A stretch of 64,000 nt of DNA from the NCBI GenBank assembly GCA_037833965.1, contig AP031358.1:20778001-20842000 (forward strand), in the 5' to 3' direction. The stretch is from Marchantia polymorpha subsp. ruderalis (taxonomy: Eukaryota; Streptophyta; Marchantiopsida; Marchantiales; Marchantiaceae). Below the pieces are notes generated by a model. It saw only the letters and a program-made list of their open reading frames with translations, made no database searches and was not told the origin of the DNA. Made by a program: the position numbers and the translations under genes. The first letter of the stretch is position 1, and each line of letters opens with the position of its first letter. Shown piece by piece: positions 50,845 to 61,500 of this stretch.

Positions 50845-51390
50845 AAACGCAATTGACGATATGTGATCGACGGTGACGATCCATAATTGACGGTGACGCT
50901 GATGATTCATAGTTGACGATCGACAGTCACAATAGTCACGGACGACGGTTAGTTGAGGGTAACATTTGTTGCGGATGACGATAAGTTGTAGACAACGGTC
51001 GCGAGCGGCGGATGGTTGCTGGGTATGTAAGTTACGGACAACGGTCGTGTGCAACGTTTGTTATGGGCGACAGTAAGTTGTGAGCAACGGTCGCGAGCGC
51101 AGTAAGTCGCGGACGACAGTAGTGGACGGTCGCGGACTTAGTTAGTCATGGACGACGGTGCGAATCAAGTCACGGGTGACAGTCAGTCGCAATAGTGAGG
51201 GGCAGTTAGGGGTGATAGTTAGTCGCGGACGCAATTAAACGCGGACTACGTGAATACCAATTGTGGATGACGGTGAGTGAAAGTCAGTCCGGGCAAAATT
51301 GGTCACGAGCGACATGATGGCCTGTTGCGGGCTCAGTTAGTTGCGGACGACAGTGAGAGCCAATTGCGGATGCAATCAGTTGAGGGCAAC
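50845..51390. repeat. Degenerate short-period repeat field inside the LTR element
   Basis: A half-kilobase built from variants of GCGGACGACGGT and AGTTGCGGACGACAGT at irregular spacing of roughly 13-25 bases. The monomers are too diverged for an exact period. Not translated in any consistent frame. Confidence 0.7.
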
Positions 51391-51754
51391 GTAAATCGTG
51401 AGGTTTAAGGTCTTAGTTTAATAGGTGTGTCTTTCACTGAACTCATATCATCGAAATAGGAGGTGTGTGTCTTTCAATGAATCCATTTCATTGAAAGAGA
51501 GGGAAGAGTTCTCGAGATCTCCATATTGACGGGTGAAAATCTCCGCTCACAAATGTAGGTGTGGGGGAGTTTTGATCATTATGTGATTAATGATCGAAAT
51601 AAGTATCGGTATATAGTTGTCGAGGATTTTGATCATTATGTGATTAGTGATCAAGATGTGCATGGTACAAGTTACAGACAGTAGAGTGAAACACAATGAT
51701 ATCTCGTATTTTTTCAAACAAGAGTGTTTGAAAAATTATTTCACTAGTCAAGAT

Positions 51755-51955
51755 GGACGGTAAATCTTGATAATTGAGCTAGTCAATCTTGACAGTAAAC
51801 TCTGATGTTTGAGCTAATCAAAATTGTTGGTATGCTTTGGTGAGAGTTAGTCCATCTTGATTCTAAACTCTGATGGTTAACCTAGTTCATCTTGATTGTA
51901 AACTCTGATGATTAAGCTAGTAATTCTTGATGATAAACTCTAATGATTGAGCTAT
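51755..51955. repeat. Tandem repeat of about 33-45 bp inside the LTR element
   Basis: Several imperfect copies of a unit reading GAGCTAGTCAATCTTGA then GTAAACTCTGATG lie in the 3' part of the element, upstream of the polypurine tract. Confidence 0.75.
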
Positions 51956-52600
51956 AATTTATTGACTGTACACTTCATCCAACTGATCCGTTGGCCAAAG
52001 TTATTTCCTTGAAGAGTTTCAGGTGACACAGTGCTATCATGCAAGTTGTGCATAGGTAGAATTTGCTAGCATAGTATTTTCAATTATCTCTTTATATATT
52101 TACTCTATCATGTGATGGTTACGGCTTAGTTCTAGTTAAGTCTTGTTTGAAAAGGGTACTTGTATAAGATATAATTCTAGAATTTCCTGTGTAGTAATTA
52201 TAAAAATTACGAGATTTCTGTTCCCTCTATGCTAGCAGGTTTTCTAGTTACCTCTTTATGTTAATACTCTATCATGTTACTCTATTAGGTTTATATCTAG
52301 AACTTTCCGTAGAGTAATAATGTATTTTATAGAGGTTAATGTTTTATTAAAGTGAGTTAAGGGGGAGATTGTTGAAGTTAATTCAAGTGAAGGAGTAACC
52401 TTGGATCCTAGTTGTTTATAGCTAGGACGGTCGCTTGGACTAGGGATAAATACATGGGATTTGTCTTGTACATTAAGTCTTGTGTGAAAAATCAAAGTAA
52501 AGTGCAGTGTGTTCTCGGTGGACATAGCACCTTCAAAGGGATGAACCACATTACATCGTCTCGCGTGTTTTTGATTACTTGTGTGTTTTGACATTACACA

Positions 52601-52815
52601 TTTATCTTGTTGTAAGATTGACTTGCGTATGTGGTTCACTTGGTAGTTGCATAGTTGAAAGACAATCTTTGTTATCGACATCAAAAATACTCACATGGTT
52701 GTCTATGAGCGTTATTTGAAACTCCTAGTTTCATTTTTCTTGTTATAAGATAGACTTATGTATGTGGTTCATTTGGTAGTTCCATGATTGAAACTTAATT
52801 TTTGTGATCAACATA
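52601..52815. repeat. Tandem repeat of about 131 bp that hosts the LTR insertion
   Basis: The sequence from TCTTGTTGTAAGATTGACTT (52607) onward recurs from TCTTGTTATAAGATAGACTT (52738). The segment before each recurrence (GGTTGTCTATGAGCG and so on, 52698) matches the left flank of the LTR element at about 48056. The second unit therefore preserves the uninterrupted target site. Confidence 0.85.
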
Positions 52816-53424
52816 ACTTTGCGTCTAAGAAAATACAAGAATTTTTTTGATGAATTGTGTTGACTAATGGGATGGGTCGTAGCTTGAAGTAATAGCTATC
52901 AAAGCTTTTATGTTTCCCATTTGTAAGTTTGTGCTAGTTATACATGTAATTACAGTCTTCATATGACAATCGTTTGATGATGTGACATGATTATCATAAA
53001 AGGTTGAGGACACTTGAGCCTAGATGAAGCTTTTTTCAAGTATTATACAGCTTTGGAAATTGCTATTCTATGTGGAGTAGAAAACTAGATGTTGCAATAC
53101 AAAATCTAGTTTTTAATCATGTTGGATTGCTATGTAACTTGATGTGAGACCTCAAAAAACTTTTTCACCTTAGTTCTCCATCTATAGCAATTGTAGTCTT
53201 TTCTATTAAAAATCATATTCACAATCATAATTGGCACAAAAAATGTTGCTACAACGACCTAGATCTTACTGTGGAGTATTTTGCAAACGTTCATGATCTT
53301 GCAAAAGTTTATCATGCACTATCTTTAATTTCTTCTTCAGAGAGACAACCAAAGGACAAAATGCAGTCCATGGATCTAGGCAAGACGTTAAGGCCAAAAC
53401 CTTAACTTCTTTGTAGAGGTAAGG
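52816..53424. other. AT-rich DNA, no gene
   Basis: No recognisable gene. Together with DNA right of 54103 it forms the host sequence interrupted by the inverted-repeat element. Confidence 0.4.
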
Positions 53425-53434
53425 CCAAAAGCTT

Positions 53435-54093
53435 GAGATATTTGCTTGATGAGACCCCATTTAAACGTAAATTGCTTGATGGGACCCATCAAGTTTCAAT
53501 TTATCTGATGGGATCCTACCCAACAGTCCACGTCACCATAACTCCTTAAGAACACACCGATGTTTCAAGGATGAATTTGTCCTCAACAATTCATGTGGGC
53601 AAAAATATTCATTGTGGCAGTCTGGTGCCGTAGATCTACTAGAGCAGAGATTTGATGGTTTGACGAAAGAACTCACGATTACTGGAGGTGGAAGTTGTAC
53701 TGCCAATGGCATTGCCATGTATCTCTAATCATTGTTTCCAGATCCAAAAGGAATTTATCCGAGTTAGTGTGCTTGTGCAGATTTTTTTTGCAACGCGAGT
53801 GCAACCCTTAATGTCCATAAGCTTAGATTCATTCGATTGGATGTGGAAATCTTGCGGGCAAGAGAGTATCTAGTTTTGTTAAAACTTCAGTGGCACGCAG
53901 TCAAAGCCATCGCAAAAACACAAATTATAACATATTTGTGGAATTCATTTGTACAAGAATATATCTGTACTAGAACGCTTATTAGAACTCACCGACGGTG
54001 TACCGTTGGTGGGATCCCATTGGATATATTAAAACTTGATGGATCTCATCAAGCAATTTACATTTTCGTGGGGTCCCATCAAGCAAATACCTC
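53435..54093. mobile_element. Mutator-like (MULE) non-autonomous TIR element, 659 bp
   Basis: Ends are inverted repeats: GAGATATTTGCTTGATGAGA at the left, and the right end reads GAGGTATTTGCTTGATGGGA on the minus strand. Similarity extends about 100-110 bases inwards on both sides. Both ends are flanked by CCAAAAGCTT (53425-53434 and 54094-54103), a 10-bp target duplication. Long TIRs with a 9-10 bp duplication point to the Mutator superfamily. The 440-bp interior has no transposase; it could hold captured host sequence, but I cannot name a source. Confidence 0.8.
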
Positions 54094-54179
54094 CCAAAAG
54101 CTTACTTCTACAATTAGAGAAATCTTTAGAAACTGTAAAAACGGGCTTTCTTTTGAATTTCTAGAAATGGGATGTGAGT

Positions 54180-54480
54180 ATTGTTATACTTCATTCACAA
54201 ATTTCATCTCTGAAGCAAATAGATGAGTGTGACAAATGTATTCTATTATTTGATGTTATTGAGCGACATTTTCATTGCAAAAAGTTGTCAAATAGGTTGT
54301 ATGATTACTTAAAGTTGTTGAACTTCAAGATAAACAATTTTGACACAAAAATCCAAGATCACATTGATGCATTTGATAGTCTTGACATTGATTATTAGAA
54401 TTTGAAATATTGGAGAGAGTATAAATTAATGAAAGGAAAGCTCTTCATCTTCTAAATCCATTGTTTGCATACTCTTAGTT
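54180..54480 (+). mobile_element. Possible copia gag-like fossil
   Basis: A plus frame gives LFDVIERHFHCKKLSNRLYD and INNFDTKIQDHIDAFDSL, reminiscent of the gag (UBN2-type) region of copia elements. Weak and broken; no ends found. Confidence 0.3.
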
Positions 54481-57166
54481 AATATCACATGTCTTGTTTC
54501 ATCATGATAGGCAATTAATTACATACAATAAAATTGTAAACTTTCTTTTGACTTGTAACTTACAATTAGAAAATGATTTTTCCATCTACTCCATATTCTT
54601 CTTCTTCAAAAAAAATTTCAACTAAAAATATACATCATATAATGATTCTTATTATTAATCACATGAATTTATCACTATATAAAAAGTTATTTATTTCAAA
54701 ATTGACATTAAAAGCTTGACATGTTGTGATTGAAATAACATATGTGGATGTCATATCATTTCACACAACATTGATCTACTATAAATCTAAATATGAAAGT
54801 TTAACAAACATGATTGATATATTGATCAATGCAAAATATCAATACTTCAGTATTGATATTCTGCATTTGAAGTCCAATCATGATAGTTCATATATTCATG
54901 ACCAATACTGAAACCATTAATGACATGTAATTTATATTGTAGAATTTTTTTGGTTATTTTTTTAGTAGATAGATTATTTTAACCTCATATGTTATATTTT
55001 GACTCAATTTCCAAACAATCTTGATATTTTGATACCACCTAAATTGTGAATAATATATCCATTGATACTTGAAAAACAAATGGTTCAATTTGGAAACATA
55101 TTTCAAAAAATAAAAATGAAAAATGATTTGTTTAAAGAAAAAGAACTAAAATGTTGTTTAGAGAATAGAAAAACCAATCCAAAGAATTTTATAGATTCTA
55201 TATGAAAGAAGAAAATTTTTCAAATACTATTTGTTAGGACATGAAACCTTGAGGCATATAATTCATATTTAATATAGAAAAAATAAGTTTTTTTAAAAAA
55301 TATATGAAAAAAAATTGGATAATTCAAAAGGTTCATAAAATAGAAAAAAACACAGAGTGCTGTATGTGTGTGGATGTATATTTTCTTGGTTTTCGTATAG
55401 CTAAAGTTGTTTGACATGGGTGGGTGAGACTCGATGCAATGCAAAATTCGTACGATGCAGAAGCAAACTGTAATTGAAGTTAAGGTTTTCTACTTGTGTT
55501 TTAAAAGCATTTAAAAAAAATTATTTACTGAGTGAGTGAAAGGTTGGTAATACACACTTGACAATAGATTAAAAAAGAATCATCCTTATAAGATACATCA
55601 AAAAAAAATATGTTTGAATAATGATATACACCTTCAGACATGCCAACAATAAAACAAACACCAACATGATTATGATGATTTTAGTCAAGCTTATCGTATT
55701 GAATGGAGATACTCATCAACATTTTCACGCATAAGTATTCATCAAATGGAATCAATTTCCAGGTTGGACAATCAATGAGTATGAAACACATGGCTGATAA
55801 CTACTTATCCATTGCAATTGTACTCTTCCTATCACTGAGGTTTACATTTAGATTAGTCGTTATTTGTTAGTGATCTTCAAATGATGTTTAGATGTTTACC
55901 CAATTTAAACCATCAATAAAGACTCAAATAATCAAAGTCTATAGGGTTAGGCATTTATACAACTGATGTTACTTTTGAGTTTTCAGTTCATGTCTGTTTT
56001 TATTTTTTCTTCTAGCCAAGTTAACATTTTTCTTTACATATTATGATTAGAGATTTCATGCTGAAATTTTTATTTCAAATATAGAATATTCATAAAGTAA
56101 GACCATAATCATATTTTTGGTTGTTGAAAATTATTCAACAAAACCAAGAATTGTAGCTAGAAAGATCAAAGTACTCCATTCATGTATAACTGGATGAAAT
56201 GAAGAATGTAGTATGAGCCTACGGCCATTAGCACTACAATAAGAACTATGTCAATCTGAAACTAAAATATCTGAGCTATCTACATCAACTAGTCTACATA
56301 CTTGTTATGCTTATGAATAAGCTTCATTAATGTGGTTACTACTTATGGATGAGAAATAGAGAATGTAACACCGAGAAGAATGTATTCCCTTAGCCAACAG
56401 AAGTAAGTGCTCAATATGATACCACCTAATGTAAACCGATGCTTGTGGTGATCTCAAGATTTGTGACCATACCTCCCATGTAAAGGTTAAAACTCCTAAT
56501 GTCTCATATAAAACCTTGCGTCATACACAAGTATTGCAACAAAATGTGGTATCAAGCGAATTAAACCTCAATAGAAGCAAGACTACATGTAGAGAGGTTG
56601 TTTTAGAATCAGTCTTTCCAATTGAAAATCAGCCGCAGTATATAGACTTGGCATTCAACAAGAACAAAGCTCGGCTTCTAAAGTTTGAAAGCCTAAACTC
56701 ATTTAGCTTTTCAACGAAAATGCTCTTTTATGCCTAATAGAAAAATAGATTCCTATATTTTAAAAAAGTTGTTTCAAAAAACCTATATATATCAACTGAA
56801 GACATGATGGCAATCATTTCAAATTCTATCGTAACTAGTTTTTCCTTTTTGACCCTGTCGTGGATCGAGGAAATCAGCAATCGGCCCTGAGCTTTTCTTT
56901 TGTGCTAAGGAATGAAATAAAAAATGTGAACTTTAATTTCATTCCTGTGATGATGCTACAATAATCAACCATGAAACCTGGCGAATGGCAAGATTGAAAC
57001 CCGCATCATACTCCAAATTTCTTAGAATATTATTGTTACTCTCTGGCAGAAAAAAATACAAGAATGTGATCTTGTTAGATATATTGATACATTAAATAAA
57101 TAAATATAGGTAAAAGAGGTCAAAAGGATATCTGTATGCAGCACGTGTAAGCTCCCTGTCATTCAG
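54481..57166. other. AT-rich intergenic DNA
   Basis: Long AT-rich stretch. The 73-codon plus frame at 56516-56737 has no recognised motif. No RNA gene or element end seen. Confidence 0.45.
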
Positions 57167-57667
57167 TTAGCTCCACATAGTATATCTTGCATATACGTCC
57201 ACCAGATTAGTCTTATACCATGATCGTAGTCCTACAATCAAGTATAGAGGACGTCCAACCAACCAGCATCTCTTCACCGTCCCATCGAGATGTTGCAGGT
57301 AAAAGCACTCCCAAATAATCCAAGGACCATGTAGGGCGCTAGCCACTTTCGGCCATCCACCCTTCACTGAATTTGAGACTTTTTCTTTAACTATGTAAAC
57401 CTGTAGACCAAACATTAGAGCAATTAAATACAATAAATCACTATAATTGAAACCTGAGGTATTAATTGAAGGCTGTTATGTGCAAGAGTTTGATCTATCG
57501 TTGGCGCCAGGTTTGGTCCTGATGGTGATGGGCCGGCCATGGACGGATGCTACGTGGCTAACGGTCAAGCCTGGACTCACTTTCCACCGCCTTGAGGCTA
57601 CATCCCTTAGATTCAACATTCTCCACACAGAGTAAAGAAGAGTTGTATATAACAATATCAGACACAT
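57167..57667 (-). CDS. Hypothetical two-exon gene, 106 residues
   Basis: Minus-strand exon 57667-57581 (ATG start, donor AAA|GTGAGT) joins in phase to 57400-57167 (acceptor TCTACAG|GTT) and ends TAA. The product has a hydrophobic N-terminus (MCLILLYTTLLYSVW) and a tryptophan-rich C-terminal half (GGWPKVASALHGPWIIWECF; GRPLYLIVGLRSWYKTNLVD). Well-formed splice signals and protein-like residue use support a real gene or a gene remnant. It may be the 3' end of a longer gene. Family not recognised. Confidence 0.4.
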
Positions 57668-58024
57668 AATATCAGACTCAGAGCGGGGAGTAACTTTTGG
57701 GACCGGCGAGGTTTCAGCGATTGTGAGCCGAGAACAAAATGGATCTGCAAAAGCCTTGAAACGGGGGCCGATCTGCCGGAATCAGTTCACCTCAGGACAT
57801 CCCTTAGCATGTTGGCTGTTGGAATAGGAATAATTTACAGTTAAATCTCATAAATAAAATTCCCTCCACTTCTGTGACACCAAAAAGGCAGATTGGCATG
57901 GCCCGTCCAACTGGGATCTCGAAACGCAAATATGAATAAAATAGCGTCGTGCAGGTGCTCGAGTTCAGGGTTTGGGGTCTTTAAGGACACATGATGATGA
58001 CACGGGAATGTTTAATAATGGCAG
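57668..58024. other. Interval between two divergent gene-like units
   Basis: Moderately GC-rich. It could be a shared promoter for the minus unit ending at 57167 and the plus frames from 58025. No clear TATA box. Confidence 0.3.
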
Positions 58025-58548
58025 ATGGAGCCTTGCAAAACTGAAGAATGGTCGAGCCTGTGCCCAATGCGTTCCGATACTCGGGAACTGTTTGAGATCT
58101 ATATCGAAGATCGCTCGCTCAGTTTCTCAATCACTCAGAGCTTCGATGATCGATGTGACAATCTCATCAGTCCAGAACCAGAGCGGCCATTATTCAGGGA
58201 GGTATGTATGTCTCCGAGGTGCAGGAGCTACAGGAAGCAGGATGCTGGCCAGAATTTGGGGATTTCTTCGGATCCTGTCCCCTCACACAAACATTCTGCA
58301 GACACGGACATCATGTGTCAACATGGATCCCTCCGGAATCGCTGATCTGAGTTCAGGATGGGGAGATGGTGGCGCTGTGAGTGAGCAAGTCCTCGGTGTT
58401 GACAGCAGGTCAAGTAGGAGACGAGAAGATGCGGTGGTTGAAGATGCTCGGCCTGCCCAAGCCTCGAATGGAAGCTGCTTCCTTGCCGGAGCTGCTGATC
58501 TTCATGTTTCCGTATCTTGTTGATCGTGGCAGTGACTGCAGACCCTGA
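58025..58548 (+). CDS. Candidate gene fragment with at least two exon-like frames
   Basis: A frame of 59 codons (58025-58201, including ELFEIYIEDRSLSFSITQS) ends exactly at a good donor, GAG|GTATGT. A second ATG frame at 58429-58548 gives 39 residues (MRWLKMLGLPKPRMEAASLP and on) and is preceded by an acceptor-like AAGTAG at 58416. A competing 183-codon frame spans 57972-58523 in another phase. Which frame is used cannot be decided here; no family recognised. Confidence 0.3.
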
Positions 58549-61500
58549 CCTGCACTCGGAGACGGAGCTAGCTCAAGCGTTAGACACTATGCAGAGCAGC
58601 AGTCGAACGAGAGGGTTCGATCAGTTGCAGCCCGCAGCATTGGACTGCATGCCCAGTCCATCACAATCAAAGTAATCATCCCCATGAGAGAAGACAGACA
58701 AAGACGAACACAGCTGAAATTGGAATCAAATGGAGCTGTTGCAGGAGTTTGACCCCATGGGATGCCTCTGAACCCAATGTAGCACGGGAGCTGAAAACCA
58801 ACTAACCGGCCTCTCGTGGGCAGCATTTTATTGGGCAAGGCTCAGGAGAGAACCTACCGGCTCCTCGAAGGCGGTGGAGCCCTCGGAGAGATGAAGAGCT
58901 CACACAACCAAGTCCCAGTTCTGGCCTACCGGAGTGGCTACAAACAACATTCTTGGTCAAATGGCAACCGAAAGCTCGAGCATTGAAGCATACCAGTACT
59001 AGCTAGCTATGCACAGGAAGAGCACCACCACGTGGAGCCAAATCAGGGAGCGTTTAGCTTAAACAATGAAAGGTTCTATCTATTCAGGCTTGCACGTATC
59101 GAAAACTGCAACCTTTGAATATCTGAAATAGCCATGGCCAGATACAGACTGAGAGTTTAGCAGCTACCGAATGTTGTCTATTATGATCATGGCAGAACAT
59201 AGAGACTGAAAGAGCAGCCTTCTTTAAAAGCCTTAGAGGTCGTTCTCATTATCGTGGGGTCTCAGGACCAGAGTCAATTGGCTATCATCATTCGAGAGAC
59301 TGGAGACGGCTCTTACCATGGAAGATTAACAGCAACCTAGATGCCACAAGAGAACATGATATGTATCATGTTCGTGTAGGATCTGGAACATGAAGGACAT
59401 ATGCTGAACGGAATGCCAAAGCCCTTCACAAGCCACGTATCCCACGTCAAAGTTTGTTTTGTTCCACAAACAAAATTCTGGAAGTGGTGGCTGAACCTCG
59501 CCATTAGGATATTATATATGGGCGAACGAGGGAGAGAGACGGATGAAGTGAAACGAGTCCTTGCCTCGAATGATTGCCAGATCAATTGAGGGGTCCGAAG
59601 GCAATAGACTAAGAATTGGAGTACGTCCTAGCCGACCCAGCGAGAGCAAATATGCTCTTAGGTCATTCATCCCTGACCACCCTGGGGGTTGTCATCCTCG
59701 GTTCCGTTGGCTCATGATAACTGCACTAGTACGCGCACACTAGAGCCAAAAAGTGGGTGCTCGTAGCCGTCTATCACGTGGAGGGAAATATTATTTTGTC
59801 ACAACGTCGGCGTCATAATCAACACTCATTCTTTTCAAAGTCCCTGCTACGAATGTAGGAATGGGTAACATCTCTGAGTCCTTTCCGAAAAGGACTCAAA
59901 AATGTCTTCTTTTTATATCATGTTTATATTTTAACTCCAGGTCGAAAGCAGCACTTTTTGCAAACATTAATCACAGTGGAAAGTCAAGAGACTCGGGATT
60001 TCCCCTTCCTTCAGGATACCAGGTCTCTTCCTAGGGACTTGACATGTTGAACACGTTCTTGGACCTTCGCTTGACTTAGTAAAGCGTATTTGATCATCTG
60101 CAAAAAAAGCTTTAAGTTTGCGTTCTTCCAAAGTGTAACGATTCTCTCTCGGGGTCAGAGTTACATCTACCAGTGAATCCATCGACTTGACAATCTGCTG
60201 AAGCTAATGCTTCTCTGTTTGAGATTATGGTGATGGCATCTACCAGAAAATTACTGTGAGCTCTGCAATGCATCATTCTTTTACCCAAAGAGGAATCTTG
60301 TAAGCCTAGGACTTGATCCGGAGCCCACTTGACCGAAACCTTCTGTCAAGCCGAAGGTCTACTCCCTTCTCGGCAACGACAGGAATTGGAGTCGACGACG
60401 CCGTCCTGCCTGAAAGGAGTTGTGTAGATGTGAAGTCTTTTCTTCAGCCAACAGACGTTCATTCCTGTCCAAGGCTAGATGTAAGCTTCATCATATTCTG
60501 TAGATATAAGGAGCGAAATTTCTTGAACATAATGATGTGCATGCAGATAAGGCCTTGAGTAGATGTTCCAGATAGATTCGAGCTAACCTCAATTCACCTG
60601 TGAGTTGATGGAAACACCGTATGCAGCACTACCATGAGGGCGAATGGTGAGCGCCAGGTCTCGTTTACAGAAATCATTATGCCTCAATACATGGGAACTG
60701 GTAACTGCCTCGTACAAGTTCCCGCACTAAGAGATAAATTGAAGCATTTCAGAAACCCGAAAGGTTCAGAGCTTGAACCTCCAAAATGGCCAGCTACTGA
60801 AAGGCTGTAGATGCAATGAGTAGACCTGCTGCACATGTGAGGGGAAAGTGAAAGAAAAGATGTGAACGAGGAAGCTAGTTACCCTGCAAAAAAGGCACTT
60901 TCATGGACAGACAGATGCTGGCATCTCTCGTTTCCATTATGACACTGCAGTATCCCTCAAAATGGTGTGCTTGCTCATTTTACGCAGCCTTGCAACCATG
61001 ACAGACCTCGACATTGGAAGGAACAGGGATTGATCTATGATTGAGGAAAAAGTGAATGTTTCAGGGTGCCACATGGGTTCAAGAATCATCCTCCAGGTGT
61101 AGATGCTTACCGTACAGAGATGAGAGTCAGTCCGTTATTTCAGCAAAATTGATCTCCCAGATCGAACAATACGATCAGATCGAAAACCAGCATCACGAGT
61201 GAGCAAATGCTTACTCGTGATGCGGCTGCACTAGCTCCTTGTTGCATACGGTCTGCGTCAAGAATTCTTATTCCATCCACGTAATCGCAACAATAGCGTT
61301 GCGGATGAAGCTCAGCTCGCTCTTCCCTGCGACGACTGCCTGTCATAAATACGTATGAGTCATGCACTTCTCATATGATATCGATGATTGTGAGCTCCAT
61401 GTTACTTTACAAACATGATGTCTGTAACGGGCCTGTCACAGATCAGCAGGCCATTCGATCAATTCGTCCTTGGTCATAGTTTGATTGCCCAATGTTATCT

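Larger units (their letters stand above)
48095..52600 (+). mobile_element. 4.5-kb LTR retrotransposon, complete ends, decayed interior
   Basis: LTRs at 48095-48324 and 52370-52600 both begin TGTTGA and end ATTACA or GTTACA, and flank an internal region of about 4 kb. ATTGGTATCAAAGC follows the left LTR (copia-like primer-binding site), and GTTAAGGGGGAGAT precedes the right LTR (polypurine tract). Five-base target duplications CATTT occur at 48090-48094 and 52601-52605. By eye the LTRs match at roughly four fifths of positions, so the insertion is old. The interior has no reverse transcriptase or integrase that I recognise; either a non-autonomous (LARD-like) element or a badly decayed copia copy. 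Interior frames are broken many times. Confidence 0.85.

Noticed and set aside
50845-51390. Possible CRISPR-like or regular array
   Set aside because: Spacing and unit sequence are irregular and the locus is inside a plant retroelement.
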